This document shows positions 50,402 through 60,141 of a stretch of 64,000 bases of DNA, piece after piece (positions within the stretch are counted from its first letter, which is position 1; each line of letters starts with the position of its first letter). The notes under the pieces are model-generated. The model saw nothing but the letters and a program-made list of their open reading frames with translations, was not told the origin of the DNA and did no database searches. The DNA comes from Aromatoleum petrolei. GTDB taxonomy: Bacteria > Pseudomonadota > Gammaproteobacteria > Burkholderiales > Rhodocyclaceae. The stretch is taken from assembly GCF_017894385.1 (NCBI RefSeq), contig NZ_CP059560.1, positions 1,798,001 to 1,862,000 of the forward strand, read 5' to 3'. The translations under genes and the position numbers were made by a program.

Positions 50402-51637
50402 TCAGGTTCTACCGGCGACCGCCTCGAGGAATTCGATATACCTTCCCGTGACCGTCGCCTTCGCGTAATGCCTTTCGAGGTGTTGTCGACCGCTTTCCCC
50501 GCTGCGAATCCTGCGCGCCGGGTCTTCGGCCAAAGATACGATGGCGTCGGCCAGCTTCGTGCCATTCTCCGCATCGACCACCATCCCGCAGCCTGATCTT
50601 CTGACCAAGGACGCCGTTTCACTATCGGAGTCGACCGACGCGATCACAGGACGCGCGGCAGCCATGTATCCGAGAACCTTGCTTGGCACCGACGAACGGC
50701 CCTTCCCTTTCAACAGCGTGACGAGGGAGATGTCCGCGGTCGCCTGGACTTCCGCGAGCCTCTCGCGCGGCTGGAACGGGACGAACAGCACGTTCCCGAG
50801 GCCGTTTTCTTCTGCGTACGTCCGCAAGCCGGCAACGGAAGGCCCTTCCCCGACAAAGACGATGCGAGCCGACGGCAGAATCGTCGCCAGAACGGACGCG
50901 GCCCTCAAAACCACCTCCGCCCCGGAAACCATCCCGATCGTCCCCGCGTACAAAATCACGAGGTGATCGGGAGAAAGCCCGAGCTCAGTGCGAAAAGAAT
51001 TAATCCTCTCGTGTGGGACGACTTCGTTGAGATCGATCCAATTCGGAATCACTGCGACGTCGCCGGCGTCCGCCCCCTTGCCGACGCAATGAGCCTTGAA
51101 GTGCTCGCAGATGACCGCCAATCCAGCGGCCGACCGGTAACCCAGTCTTTCCACCCACCGCAGCATTCTGACGAACAGCGGATTCTTCACTAGGCCCAGC
51201 TCAATCGGGACGTCAGGATGAAGGTCCTGCACGTTCAGAATCAATTTCGCACTTTTCAGCTTTGCGATGATCGGCAGTGTCATCCCGACGGAAAGTGGCT
51301 GAAAGACGGCGAAAATCAGGTCGCAGCGTCCGCCGAACAGTAATGCGCAGCCCGAAGTCAGCGTAAACGACAAGAACGTCAGAATTCGACTGAGCTTTCC
51401 TGGGCCCCGCTTCGTATACAGGTAGGTACGGCAAAGCTTTACGCCGTCAGCCACATCCCTCAGGTACAACCGCTTCCGGTAACCGCCGAAAACGACGCCA
51501 GACGGATGGTTGGGGAAACCCGTTATGACCGTCACGTCATGACCCGCCGCACTCATCGCTTGCGCCAACTCTCGGATCATGTAGCCGATCGGCGCCTGCT
51601 CGGGCGGATACCACTGCGATACGAACACCACCTTCAT
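50402..51637 (-). CDS. Glycosyltransferase family 4, WbuB-like
   Basis: A 411-residue GT-B glycosyltransferase. The N-terminal domain begins VVFVSQWYPPEQAPIGYMIREL and has the HDVTVITGFPNHPSG segment typical of the WbuB/FnlL-like branch that transfers L-FucNAc. The C-terminal donor domain has VILYAGTIGMVSGAEVVL and the EX7E-like region around PSKVLGYMAAARPVIAS. It is cytosolic and would add one sugar to the lipid-linked repeat unit. 194 bases separate it from the next gene. Confidence 0.92.
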   Translation of the reverse strand: MKVVFVSQWYPPEQAPIGYMIRELAQAMSAAGHDVTVITGFPNHPSGVVFGGYRKRLYLRDVADGVKLCRTYLYTKRGPGKLSRILTFLSFTLTSGCALLFGGRCDLIFAVFQPLSVGMTLPIIAKLKSAKLILNVQDLHPDVPIELGLVKNPLFVRMLRWVERLGYRSAAGLAVICEHFKAHCVGKGADAGDVAVIPNWIDLNEVVPHERINSFRTELGLSPDHLVILYAGTIGMVSGAEVVLRAASVLATILPSARIVFVGEGPSVAGLRTYAEENGLGNVLFVPFQPRERLAEVQATADISLVTLLKGKGRSSVPSKVLGYMAAARPVIASVDSDSETASLVRRSGCGMVVDAENGTKLADAIVSLAEDPARRIRSGESGRQHLERHYAKATVTGRYIEFLEAVAGRT

Positions 51638-51735
51638 TCAGACCCTAGACCTCAAACATGAGGCGTCTCACTGCCTCTATTCATGAACATCGCGCCTTCC
51701 CTGATCGCGCGCTTCCCAACGCTAGCCGCAGCGGT

Positions 51736-53226
51736 TTAGCCCGACGGAGATCGGCGGCGACACGACTCAGGCTGGACCGCCCGCTGGAGTCTAATCATGA
51801 AGTAGGCGACCACCAAGGCCGGAGCCAGGGTACGAAACATCTGGGACACCTGGTAGATCAGCGAATACTTGAGGGCGATGACACAGGTTGCAAAGAGGAA
51901 CACGTAGGCAACATTCGCCAGGAATTTCTCGCGTCGCGCCAGAGCCCAATGCGCGAGCAATCCGAATCCTAGGCCGGTCACTAGGCCGCGCACGGCGAGA
52001 TCCCCCTCTCCGCCCCAGATCGCACTGTCGGCGATGGGCCCCATCGTCTGCGGCGGCACGACGGCATCGGGGAAGTAGTTGCGCGCGTACCAGTACTGCG
52101 AATTGAACTGCGTGTGCTCGAAGAAGGGAACCGCGGTAAAGAAGTCATTGAACAAGATCAACCAGTCCCGCTCCGGCAAAATCCCGTTCAAACGTTCGAC
52201 GTAGAGATGGAAGCTTGTGTAGTACACGGCGCCGAACTCAGTGGCAATTCTCAGCCCTCGCTCCGAAAACTCCCTAAGTGCCGCATGAATATCGAACTCG
52301 GCGGCTCGATAGAACTCGACGGCGGTGAACAACACGAGCAAGACGCCAAGGTACAGCAGGCCCTGCTGGAACCTTATCTTAGCTACGTTGAAATGATATA
52401 GGCATGCAACCGCAAGTAGAATCGACAAGGTCTCGATCCGTGAACCGAGGGAGTACGACAGTTCGTAGGTGACAATGAAAATGACGAAAAGGACGATCGG
52501 GAACTTGAACTTGCGATAATCCGAAAACATCAAAGTCAGCGCCACGTAATAGCCCCCGCCTTTCAATATCAGACACAGGAATGCGAAACGCTTTGCCATC
52601 GGGGACAACGCATCGAACCGGGTGTAGTGGCCGTAGTAGTCGTCGACCGGGGCCGACAACAGACTCACGGCGATCATACACGACGACACCATCACCACCA
52701 CGGCGGCAACGACCCACCCGCTGACCGGGGATGGGCCGGGGCGGGGAGGTGCTCCGGTGCCGCCCCCCCTCGCGAGCAGGTACGCCCCCATCACCGTGAC
52801 GGCAAACAGGCAGTGGCGCCAGAGATGAAGGCCCAACTCTTCTGGCTGCGGATTCAGCACTGCAAAGTTCAATGCGTCGAAATTCGGCGGGAAGTTGAAG
52901 TTCAGGATAAGGAAGTTCAGTGCCGGGATGACGGAATAGGCGACGGTAAATCCCGAAAAAATGAATCCGACCTCACCAAAAATTCCGGACTTCACCCGAC
53001 TGCTCAAAACCACGCAGAACAGGAAGAAGGCGAACAGGATCACCAGCGCGGGGAGGGCCACGGCCTGCTGACGCTCGGACAACAAGATAACGGAGCCGAG
53101 GACAGTCAGGAGGAGCGACAGCAGCACGACGGCGATCCGCCCCTCGAGTTCGACGAGGGCTCGTGACACCAGGGAGGAAGCCGTCGCGGTATCCACCGCC
53201 TCGGGCTTGACTTGCAAATCGATCAT
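51736..53226 (-). CDS. Oligosaccharide repeat-unit polymerase, Wzy-like membrane protein
   Basis: A 496-residue polytopic protein with roughly 12 hydrophobic segments and a large loop in the second half (the FYRAAEFDIHAALREFSERGL region and PERDWLILFNDFFTAVPFFE), the pattern of O-antigen and capsule polymerases. Sequence conservation in this group is low, so the call rests on topology and on position between a flippase/GT2 pair and a GT4. The ATG at 53226 (MIDLQVKPEAV) was preferred to a start 21 codons upstream. Confidence 0.78.
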   Translation of the reverse strand: MIDLQVKPEAVDTATASSLVSRALVELEGRIAVVLLSLLLTVLGSVILLSERQQAVALPALVILFAFFLFCVVLSSRVKSGIFGEVGFIFSGFTVAYSVIPALNFLILNFNFPPNFDALNFAVLNPQPEELGLHLWRHCLFAVTVMGAYLLARGGGTGAPPRPGPSPVSGWVVAAVVVMVSSCMIAVSLLSAPVDDYYGHYTRFDALSPMAKRFAFLCLILKGGGYYVALTLMFSDYRKFKFPIVLFVIFIVTYELSYSLGSRIETLSILLAVACLYHFNVAKIRFQQGLLYLGVLLVLFTAVEFYRAAEFDIHAALREFSERGLRIATEFGAVYYTSFHLYVERLNGILPERDWLILFNDFFTAVPFFEHTQFNSQYWYARNYFPDAVVPPQTMGPIADSAIWGGEGDLAVRGLVTGLGFGLLAHWALARREKFLANVAYVFLFATCVIALKYSLIYQVSQMFRTLAPALVVAYFMIRLQRAVQPESCRRRSPSG

Positions 53227-53242
53227 CAGCGGGGGGGGAAAC

Positions 53243-54535
53243 CTATTGTTCGAGCTTCGGGAACAAAGGCCCCTTGCCGGAAGAGACAAGAAAGTAACTC
53301 AAAGACCGCTTGACGATGTTGAGAAGATTCCCTGGCATGAGGTCACGATAGAACCGCCCTAGGTATTCCGCCGCGTAGGCGGCTTCGACGATGTTACCGA
53401 TCCGGTAGCGAGACGCATCGAGAAAGATGGCGCGGGGGTTAATCCCGCTCCCCATGAACGGCGTCTTTTCCTTCTTCCTGTGCGATCTCGCCATGAGCGC
53501 ATCAAAACGTGCCGCGAGGCCGTGGCGCAAGGCGATGTTCCTGAGAATGCCCAATTCGCGCAGCAGCCGATCCTGTCCGTAGAGGCCGTGCGCTAGTTCG
53601 TTGATTCCCGCTTCGAGGACGCGCCTGAAATCGATGGGCGGAACTACGCCGCCCCAACCGGGGAGGTCCCGCGCTGTCAGCAGATAATCCACGGTCATCA
53701 GAGTAATCAGCGGGGAATACGGTTGCGCGGCCAACTCGTCGTGCATCGGTACCGCATCGACCGCCTTGAAGAACGATTGGGAGTTCTTCTTGGCCGCCTC
53801 TTCGTTGGCCAGATAGTTGAGACCCTGGGACGTGGGAGACAGTCCGTACAGCGCAAACGGCGTACCCGAGAAGGCGAAGTTCTTGACCTCCCCCGCCAGT
53901 ACGATGCCCGAGTAGCCGTCAGGCGTTGGGCAGCTGTAGAAGCGCCCTTCCTTGCTGCGGCTCTGCACCTGCCGGACCAGCCGCGTCGACGCGACGCCCT
54001 TGACGTAGGACATCGGCGATTCGATGTCGCCGAGGTAGTTCAGATGCTCGACCTGCCGCGCCAGGAAAGCCCGTGAATCCACGATACGGTCCTTCTTCGG
54101 GTGATAAAGCATCAACTGCCCCTCGGGGCCTCGCACCTTGGGATAGGTGTAGAGCGGCGCCGCCCACGACAGCAGTTCGAGCCGCGTGTCGTGCAGCACG
54201 TCCCTCATCCCGTTGATACCGCCCGGCATCAATCCGTCATCGCCGCCGAGGGCGATCACGAAACCCGGCTCGGCCAAGTCGAGGACGTATTCGAAGTTGT
54301 CCCGCATCCCCGGACTCCTCTCGTTGCTCCGGTACTTGATACGCGGGTCCTGACGCGACGCCTCCTGGACGACCTCCCGTGTATGGTCCGTACTGCCGTC
54401 GTCGGACACCAGGACTTCCAGGTTGTCGTAGTCCTGCATCATGCAAGTGCGCAGGGTGTGACCGAGATAGTCGGCCCGGTCCTTCGTCGGGATGATGACC
54501 GTAAAGCGGGGGTTGGTTTCTTTCGACGTAGTCAT
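53243..54535 (-). CDS. Glycosyltransferase family 2
   Basis: A 430-residue GT-A enzyme. The N-terminal 110 residues show RFTVIIPTKDRADYLGHTLR, then NLEVLVSDDGSTDHTREVV and, unusually, an ALGGDDGL metal-binding region in place of DxD. The C-terminal half has no recognised domain. Its ATG overlaps the flippase stop by 4 bases. A longer open frame upstream runs antiphase through the flippase gene and is not coding. Confidence 0.92.
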   Translation of the reverse strand: MTTSKETNPRFTVIIPTKDRADYLGHTLRTCMMQDYDNLEVLVSDDGSTDHTREVVQEASRQDPRIKYRSNERSPGMRDNFEYVLDLAEPGFVIALGGDDGLMPGGINGMRDVLHDTRLELLSWAAPLYTYPKVRGPEGQLMLYHPKKDRIVDSRAFLARQVEHLNYLGDIESPMSYVKGVASTRLVRQVQSRSKEGRFYSCPTPDGYSGIVLAGEVKNFAFSGTPFALYGLSPTSQGLNYLANEEAAKKNSQSFFKAVDAVPMHDELAAQPYSPLITLMTVDYLLTARDLPGWGGVVPPIDFRRVLEAGINELAHGLYGQDRLLRELGILRNIALRHGLAARFDALMARSHRKKEKTPFMGSGINPRAIFLDASRYRIGNIVEAAYAAEYLGRFYRDLMPGNLLNIVKRSLSYFLVSSGKGPLFPKLEQ

Positions 54536-56025
54536 TGGGTCTCCGTGGCGCGGAGTGCAGCCTTCTTCAGCGGGAGTTTTGTGTAGGTAGCCATCAGGCA
54601 CGGCAGGAGAACGGCGCAGGTGGCGGCGATCCAGGATGCCAAGCCCCAGCGGGCGAGATCTTCCGGCATCAGTTGCTTGGATACAAGGAGCACCGGCAGC
54701 GTCGTGACGAAGGGCAACAGCACGACCTGTCGGTACCATCTCACCGTCTCTCCGGGAAACAGCACGCGGTTCATCAGCCATAATCCGAAGGTGATTTCGA
54801 TGGCGCCGTGAACCAGCATCATGGTCGTACCTCCCACCGCGCCGAAGCTCTGAATCGCCAGGAACGCCGTCGGGGCGCCCACCGCGAGAGCGGCTGCCAT
54901 CAGCGCGCTGTGGAGCGAGGTCCAGCCCGAGGCCTGCTGGTAGGCGGCGGGAAGCCACATCAGGCCCGCACATGCCGTGCCGAGGATCAGCAGCCGGAAG
55001 ATTTCCGAGGCCAGGGGATCGGGGTTGCCGATCCACACGACGATCAATTCGCTGCTGAAGGTCCAGCCGATCGCAGCTGCTGGCACGATGAAAAGGCCCG
55101 CGAGGCGGCAGGCCTGGTAGTACGCGGATCTCAGGCCTGCGAGGTCGCCGCCGGCCTTCAACTGCGAGAACAACGGGAAGTACGATCGGTAAAAGGCGAA
55201 CACGACCATCTGCAGAAACCCCGCGCCGGCGAAGGCAAGCGAATAACGACCGAGATCCTCGGTGGCCACGAGCTTGCTGAGGAGGATGCGGTCGGTGTTG
55301 GCGAGCAGCATTCCGAGCAAGGCGGTGACGAACATTCCAAAGGCATAGCGACGCAGCGCCCGGCCTACGTCCGCGCCTCGCGCTGCGCCCTGCCCCGGCG
55401 CATCGCCTATTCCGCGCAGCAGAACGCCGCGGGTCACATACGCCATCGTCAGCGACGAGCCTCCCTGGAACGCGAAAAACGTCGCGATGTCCCCGGTGAA
55501 ATACAGGATCAGCGCGCCGCCGAGATATCGCAGACCGTGCCCGAGCATCTGCAGAAGGTTCATCGCGCCGTGATTCTGCAGCCCGGTCAGGCCGTTGGCG
55601 TACAGCGACCCAACGATCTGCCCCGCCACCGACAGGGCCATGAACCGGACGGCCAGAGCCGTCTCCTCCGGCTGCAGCACCTCCAGCCGCAGCCAGCTCG
55701 AGGCGATCCACGATGCTGCAAAGAAGATCGCGGCGCCGACCAGAAGTGCGACGGCGAGGCAGATCCGCTCGACGGTGGACAGCAGTGCGCGATAGCCTTC
55801 CGCCGCGCGGCCGCTTCCCCGATAGGCGGCGAATTCCTTGAGCAGCGACGCGCCGAGACCGAAATCGAAGATGAGGAAGATGTACAGCAGGAGCTGCCAG
55901 AATGCGACGAGGCCGTATCCCTCCATCCCCAGCATAGAGATGTACCACGGAGTCGTGAGGACGACCAGCGCACCATTCCAGGCATTGCCAACGAAGTTCA
56001 GCCCGATGTACTTACGGATGCTCAC
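54532..56025 (-). CDS. Polysaccharide flippase, Wzx-like (MATE/MOP superfamily)
   Basis: A 497-residue membrane protein with about 12-14 predicted helices, starting MSIRKYIGLNFVGNAWNGAL with the usual short cytosolic start and first helix. Wzx proteins flip undecaprenyl-linked repeat units across the inner membrane. Together with the Wzy-like gene it indicates a Wzx/Wzy-dependent O-antigen, capsule or exopolysaccharide. A gap of 79 bases separates it from the wecB-like gene. Confidence 0.9.
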   Translation of the reverse strand: MSIRKYIGLNFVGNAWNGALVVLTTPWYISMLGMEGYGLVAFWQLLLYIFLIFDFGLGASLLKEFAAYRGSGRAAEGYRALLSTVERICLAVALLVGAAIFFAASWIASSWLRLEVLQPEETALAVRFMALSVAGQIVGSLYANGLTGLQNHGAMNLLQMLGHGLRYLGGALILYFTGDIATFFAFQGGSSLTMAYVTRGVLLRGIGDAPGQGAARGADVGRALRRYAFGMFVTALLGMLLANTDRILLSKLVATEDLGRYSLAFAGAGFLQMVVFAFYRSYFPLFSQLKAGGDLAGLRSAYYQACRLAGLFIVPAAAIGWTFSSELIVVWIGNPDPLASEIFRLLILGTACAGLMWLPAAYQQASGWTSLHSALMAAALAVGAPTAFLAIQSFGAVGGTTMMLVHGAIEITFGLWLMNRVLFPGETVRWYRQVVLLPFVTTLPVLLVSKQLMPEDLARWGLASWIAATCAVLLPCLMATYTKLPLKKAALRATETQ

Positions 56026-56104
56026 GAGTCACCGGGACGAGGCATGCGAAGGGTTGGCGGCGCCAGATGACGCGGAGTCGACCTAGCGCAGACGGATGCT
56101 TCGA

Positions 56105-57244
56105 TCAATCGACGCCCCTCTTGTGCCAAACCTTGCGATTGACGAAATCGGTATAGCTCAAGATGATCCGGAGTACCTTCCTGGAGACGTTGTCGGGCTG
56201 GTAATCGTGCACCATCCGTAGTACCCGGCGTTCTCCCCGGGGCTGGGAGTCCAGCACCTGCAGCGCCTGCAGCACCCGCTCCTGGGACAAGCCGACGAAC
56301 ATCACCGCCGCCTCTTCGAAACCCTCCGGCCGTTCATGGACTTCGCGGAGGTTCAGGGCGGGGAAATTCAGGATCGAGGATTCCTCGGTGATCGTTCCGC
56401 TATCGGAGAGGACGCAGCGCGCCTGGATTTGCAGGCTGACGTAGTCGAGGAACCCGAACGGCTTGCAGAAGCGGACTAGGGCGTTCGCCTCGAGGCCCAG
56501 CGCGTCCATCCGCTTGCGGGTGCGGGGATGGGTGGACACGATAACCGGCTCGCCGTACGCCTCCGCCAGGCGGTTCAGGATGCCGAAAAGCCTCGCGAGG
56601 TTTTCCGGAGAATCCACGTTTTCTTCCCGGTGAGAGCTGACGAGGAAATATCGTCCCGCAGTGAGATCGAGGCGCTGCAGCACGTCGGACGCGGCAATGC
56701 CCTCGCGATAGTGCTCGATCACCTCCCGCATCGGGCTGCCGGTCTTGATGACCTGCTCGGGGGGCAAGCCTTCACGGAGCAGATACTCTCTCGCGATCTC
56801 GCTGTACGTGAGATTGATGTCGGAAGTGTGGTCGACGATGCGCCGGTTGATCTCTTCCGGGACGCGGAAGTCGAAGCAGCGGTTGCCGGCCTCCATGTGG
56901 AAGATCGGGATCTTCTTCCGCTTGGCCGCAATCGCCGCAAGACAGCTGTTCGTGTCGCCGAGAATCAGCAGCGCCTCGGGCTCGAAGGTCGTCATCGCCT
57001 TGTCGGCCGCCATGATGACGCGCCCGATCGTCTCGGCGGCATTCTCACCCGCCGCTTCGAGGAACATGTCGGGCTTGCGGATGCCGAGATCGTTGAAGAA
57101 GACCTCGTTCAGCTCGTAGTCGTAGTTCTGCCCCGTATGGACCAGGGTGTGCTCGCAGAACTTGTCCAACTCGGCGATGGTCCGCGACAACCGGATGATC
57201 TCCGGGCGCGTCCCGACGATCGTCATGACTTTCAGCTTAGCCAT
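56105..57244 (-). CDS. wecB: Non-hydrolysing UDP-GlcNAc-type 2-epimerase, WecB/FnlC family
   Basis: A 379-residue GT-B-like epimerase with MTIVGTRPEIIRLS, HTGQNYDYELNEVFF, and ILGDTNSCLAAIAAKRKKIP. The DSGTITEESSILNFPALNLRE segment holds the catalytic and UDP-binding residues; the NLRE ending is typical of FnlC/CapG/WbjD proteins that perform the final C2 epimerisation to UDP-L-FucNAc or UDP-L-QuiNAc. It overlaps the preceding dehydratase gene by 8 bases, supporting one pathway. Confidence 0.9.
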   Translation of the reverse strand: MAKLKVMTIVGTRPEIIRLSRTIAELDKFCEHTLVHTGQNYDYELNEVFFNDLGIRKPDMFLEAAGENAAETIGRVIMAADKAMTTFEPEALLILGDTNSCLAAIAAKRKKIPIFHMEAGNRCFDFRVPEEINRRIVDHTSDINLTYSEIAREYLLREGLPPEQVIKTGSPMREVIEHYREGIAASDVLQRLDLTAGRYFLVSSHREENVDSPENLARLFGILNRLAEAYGEPVIVSTHPRTRKRMDALGLEANALVRFCKPFGFLDYVSLQIQARCVLSDSGTITEESSILNFPALNLREVHERPEGFEEAAVMFVGLSQERVLQALQVLDSQPRGERRVLRMVHDYQPDNVSRKVLRIILSYTDFVNRKVWHKRGVD

Positions 57245-58247
57245 TCAGCGCCTCGCGGATGATGTCCAGGCTCATCAGCGTCCGGATGACGCCTTCGATG
57301 TCGAGACGCTTCGTGTTGTGCGACGTGTAGTCGTCGAGCGTGGAAATCTCCTTCTCGCCCTCGACGAAGTACTTGTCGTAATTCAGATCCCGGGCATCCG
57401 CCGGAATGCGGAAGTAGCCGCCGAGGTCCTCCGAGCGCGCCATTTCTTCTCGCGACACCAGCGTCTCGTAAAGTTTTTCGCCGTGGCGCGTGCCGATGAC
57501 GCGCGTTTCCGACTCGCCGTGCAGGAGCCGCTTCATCGCTGCGGCAAGGTCGCCGACCGTCGAGGCGGGCGCCTTTTGGACGAAGATGTCGCCGGGCCGG
57601 GCGTGCTCGAAAGCATACAGGACGAGATCCACGGACTCCTCCAGCGACATCAGGAAGCGCGTCATGTTCGGGTCGGTGATCGTGACCGGCTTCCGCGCCA
57701 GCAACTGCTCGAGAAAGAGCGGGATCACCGAGCCGCGGGACGCCATCACGTTGCCGTAGCGCGTCGCAGACAGGACCGTCCGCCCCCCGGCGCACAGCCG
57801 CGACTTCGCCACCATCAGCTTCTCCATCATCGCCTTGGAGATGCCCATCGCGTTGATCGGATAGACCGCCTTGTCCGTGCTCAGCACGACGCAGCGTTCG
57901 ACCTGGTGCGCGATCGCAGCGCGCATGACGTTCTCGGCGCCGAGAACGTTGGTCCGCACGGCTTCCATCGGGTAGAACTCGCAGGATGGCACCTGCTTCA
58001 ACGCAGCGGCATGGAATACGTAATCCACCCCTTGCAGCGCGTCGTGGACCGCATCGTAATTGCGCACATCGCCGATATAAAACTTCACCTTGTCGTTCTT
58101 CAACGCGATGCGCATGTCCTCCTGCTTCTTCTCGTCCCGGCTGAAGATGCGTATCTCGGAGATGTCCGAATCGATAAAGCGCTGCAGCACCGCGTTGCCG
58201 AACGACCCGGTCCCCCCGGTGATCAGCAGAGTCTTGCCCTTGAACAT
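57237..58247 (-). CDS. UDP-GlcNAc 4,6-dehydratase/5-epimerase, FnlA/WbjB/CapE family
   Basis: A 336-residue SDR enzyme starting MFKGKTLLITGGTGSFGNAVL with the NAD-binding glycine motif. It has FSRDEKKQEDMR, HAAALKQVPSCEFYPMEAV and LSTDKAVYPINAMGISKAMME, with the Met-rich active site in place of YxxxK that marks this subfamily. It would start the route from UDP-GlcNAc to UDP-L-FucNAc or UDP-L-QuiNAc. The start at 58247 was preferred to one 7 codons upstream. Confidence 0.93.
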   Translation of the reverse strand: MFKGKTLLITGGTGSFGNAVLQRFIDSDISEIRIFSRDEKKQEDMRIALKNDKVKFYIGDVRNYDAVHDALQGVDYVFHAAALKQVPSCEFYPMEAVRTNVLGAENVMRAAIAHQVERCVVLSTDKAVYPINAMGISKAMMEKLMVAKSRLCAGGRTVLSATRYGNVMASRGSVIPLFLEQLLARKPVTITDPNMTRFLMSLEESVDLVLYAFEHARPGDIFVQKAPASTVGDLAAAMKRLLHGESETRVIGTRHGEKLYETLVSREEMARSEDLGGYFRIPADARDLNYDKYFVEGEKEISTLDDYTSHNTKRLDIEGVIRTLMSLDIIREALNG

Positions 58248-58260
58248 TCTTGAATCCTTT

Positions 58261-59151
58261 CTAACCAAAATCCCGCATGCGGGTCACGAGATCGGGCCAT
58301 TTCTCGGCCCGGAATCCCGTCGCACTCCTGAACCGTTCCGAATTCAAGGACCGGTCGATGACGAAAACCTCGTCGGGCTCGATGTCGACGGCCTTTCCGT
58401 ACGCTCTGGCGACCAATGTGAGCAGGTCGTACTTGCTGATCGGGTCGGCCGAGACGTGGTAGAGGCCATGGAGCTCGGGATTCGGAATCACGTAGTCCTT
58501 GATCACCCGCGCGATTTCGACGGTCGGCAGGCCCGAGAAGATGGCCCGCTTGAAACCCCGCACCTTCGATTCCTGCGCGAGAAACCACCCGATCAGGCTG
58601 CGCGCCCCTTCCAGTTCGTGGCCGATGATCGAAGTTCGCAGCGCGATGGCGTTGGGGTAATCCACTTCACCGAGCAGCTTGCTGCGTCCATAAAGATCGG
58701 TCGCGTCCGGCAGGTCGTTTTCGGTGTAATCGCCCTTCGTCCCCGCGAAGACGCAGTCGGTGCTCAGATGCACGAGACGGGAGCCGACCAACGCGCACAT
58801 CCGCGCCAGGCGATGCGGCAGCAGGGAATTGATCGGAAGGGCGGCCAGCGGGTCGTCCGCCTCCGACAACTGTTTCACCAGCCCGATGCAATTCACGACC
58901 ACGTTCGGGCGAACGTCGGAAAACAACCTCAGCAGTGCGTCCGCGTTCTCGACGTCGACCCCCGCGATCAGGCGCTGGCGAACGGCCGCGTCGAAGAATT
59001 GCGCCGAACGCGCAGAGCGCAGCGTGCCGAAGACCTCGAAGCCTTCTTCGCCGCTGAAAAACTTGAAAACCGCGTTCCCCAGCATCCCGGAGGCGCCGAG
59101 AACCAATATCTTGACCTTGTTCAATGCAGTTCCCCAGGCCGCGCGGGCCAT
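58261..59151 (-). CDS. RmlD-like sugar-nucleotide reductase
   Basis: A 296-residue SDR protein with ILVLGASGMLGNAVFKFF, VVVNCIGLVKQL, LSTDCVFAGTKGDY and the catalytic YGRSK. It resembles RmlD (dTDP-4-keto-rhamnose reductase) and the WbvR-type reductases that act on the FnlA-type product. No RmlA, B or C genes are nearby, so a role in UDP-L-QuiNAc or UDP-L-FucNAc formation is more likely than rhamnose synthesis. The ATG at 59151 gives a short extra N-terminus; a TTG at 59124 is an alternative. Confidence 0.88.
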   Translation of the reverse strand: MARAAWGTALNKVKILVLGASGMLGNAVFKFFSGEEGFEVFGTLRSARSAQFFDAAVRQRLIAGVDVENADALLRLFSDVRPNVVVNCIGLVKQLSEADDPLAALPINSLLPHRLARMCALVGSRLVHLSTDCVFAGTKGDYTENDLPDATDLYGRSKLLGEVDYPNAIALRTSIIGHELEGARSLIGWFLAQESKVRGFKRAIFSGLPTVEIARVIKDYVIPNPELHGLYHVSADPISKYDLLTLVARAYGKAVDIEPDEVFVIDRSLNSERFRSATGFRAEKWPDLVTRMRDFG

Positions 59152-59172
59152 TGATCATCCACCCGAATCACG

Positions 59173-60141
59173 TCATCGCCCCCCATTGGCAGCCTCGTAC
59201 GCGGCGCTGCACAACGCCGCGATGACGTCGTCGACATCCAGCGTCGGGCTCCAGCCGAGTTCCGTCCTCGCTTTCCTTGGGTTGGCTCGTCCCGTCGGAA
59301 TGTCGGTCGGACGGAACAACTGTTCATCGACTTCGAGATGTCGGTTCCAATCCAATCCAAATTGATCGAACACCTTTCGGACGAAGTATTCGAGCGACAC
59401 GGTGCGCCCCGTAGCAATCACGTAGTCGTCCGCGCCGGATGCGTTGAGCATTCGCCACATTGCATCGACGTAGTCGGGCGCCCAGCCCCAATCGCGTTCG
59501 ACTGATATGTTGCCGAGCTTCAGTCGGTCGCATTCGCCTGCGGCGATGCGGGCGGCGGTGCGGACGATCTTCTGCGTCACGAAACGGTCCGGACGCAGGG
59601 GGGATTCGTGGTTGAAGAGGACGCCCGTGCAGGCGAACAGACCATACGCTTCGCGGTAGTTGCGTACTAGCCAGTGCGCCGTCGACTTGGCCACGGCGTA
59701 GGGACTGCGAGGCTGAAACGGCGTGGATTCCGTGGCCGGGGCGTTTCCGGTGTCACCAAAGCATTCGCTCGATCCCGCGTTGTAAAAGCGGAGCGGACGA
59801 TCGACGAAGCGTAGCGCCTCGAGCAGGTTCAGCGTCCCACCGGCGATGCTTTCCATCGTTTCGACCGGTTGCTCGAACGACAGACCCACAGAAGACTGGC
59901 CAGCGAGGTTATAGATCTCGTCAGGGGCGTGGCGCTTGACCGTGTGCAACACGCTGCGAAAGTCATTGAGCGCCATCGAGATGGTCTCGATACGGTCGAG
60001 AATCCCGAGGCTGCGCAGCGCATCGAAACGGCTCAAGGTTGCGTCGCGCGACGTTCCGACGACATCGTAGCCCTTTTCCAGCAGGAGTTTCGCCAGATAG
60101 GCACCGTCCTGGCCGCCGACCCCGCAAATCAGTGCCTTCAT
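59173..60141 (-). CDS. GDP-mannose 4,6-dehydratase paralog
   Basis: A 322-residue SDR enzyme close to Gmd: [64 protein letters not shown] (YxxxK) and FNHESPLRPDRFVTQKIVR. It is about 55 residues shorter than the second Gmd in this locus, similar in length to the Pseudomonas A-band enzyme. It may supply a second 6-deoxyhexose such as GDP-D-rhamnose or a 6-deoxy-talose precursor, but no matching reductase gene is visible. The start MKALICGVGGQDG at 60141 overlaps the upstream GT gene by 4 bases. Confidence 0.88.
   Translation of the reverse strand: MKALICGVGGQDGAYLAKLLLEKGYDVVGTSRDATLSRFDALRSLGILDRIETISMALNDFRSVLHTVKRHAPDEIYNLAGQSSVGLSFEQPVETMESIAGGTLNLLEALRFVDRPLRFYNAGSSECFGDTGNAPATESTPFQPRSPYAVAKSTAHWLVRNYREAYGLFACTGVLFNHESPLRPDRFVTQKIVRTAARIAAGECDRLKLGNISVERDWGWAPDYVDAMWRMLNASGADDYVIATGRTVSLEYFVRKVFDQFGLDWNRHLEVDEQLFRPTDIPTGRANPRKARTELGWSPTLDVDDVIAALCSAAYEAANGGR

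Noticed and set aside
53243..55948. Very long minus-strand frame extending the GT2 gene upstream
   Set aside because: The extra part reads out of phase through the flippase gene and is Arg/Pro/Ala-rich. The true GT2 start is the ATG overlapping the flippase stop.
58261..59151. True dTDP-rhamnose RmlD
   Set aside because: No rmlA, rmlB or rmlC in the window, and direct linkage to FnlA-like and WecB-like genes argues for the N-acetyl-deoxy-L-sugar route.
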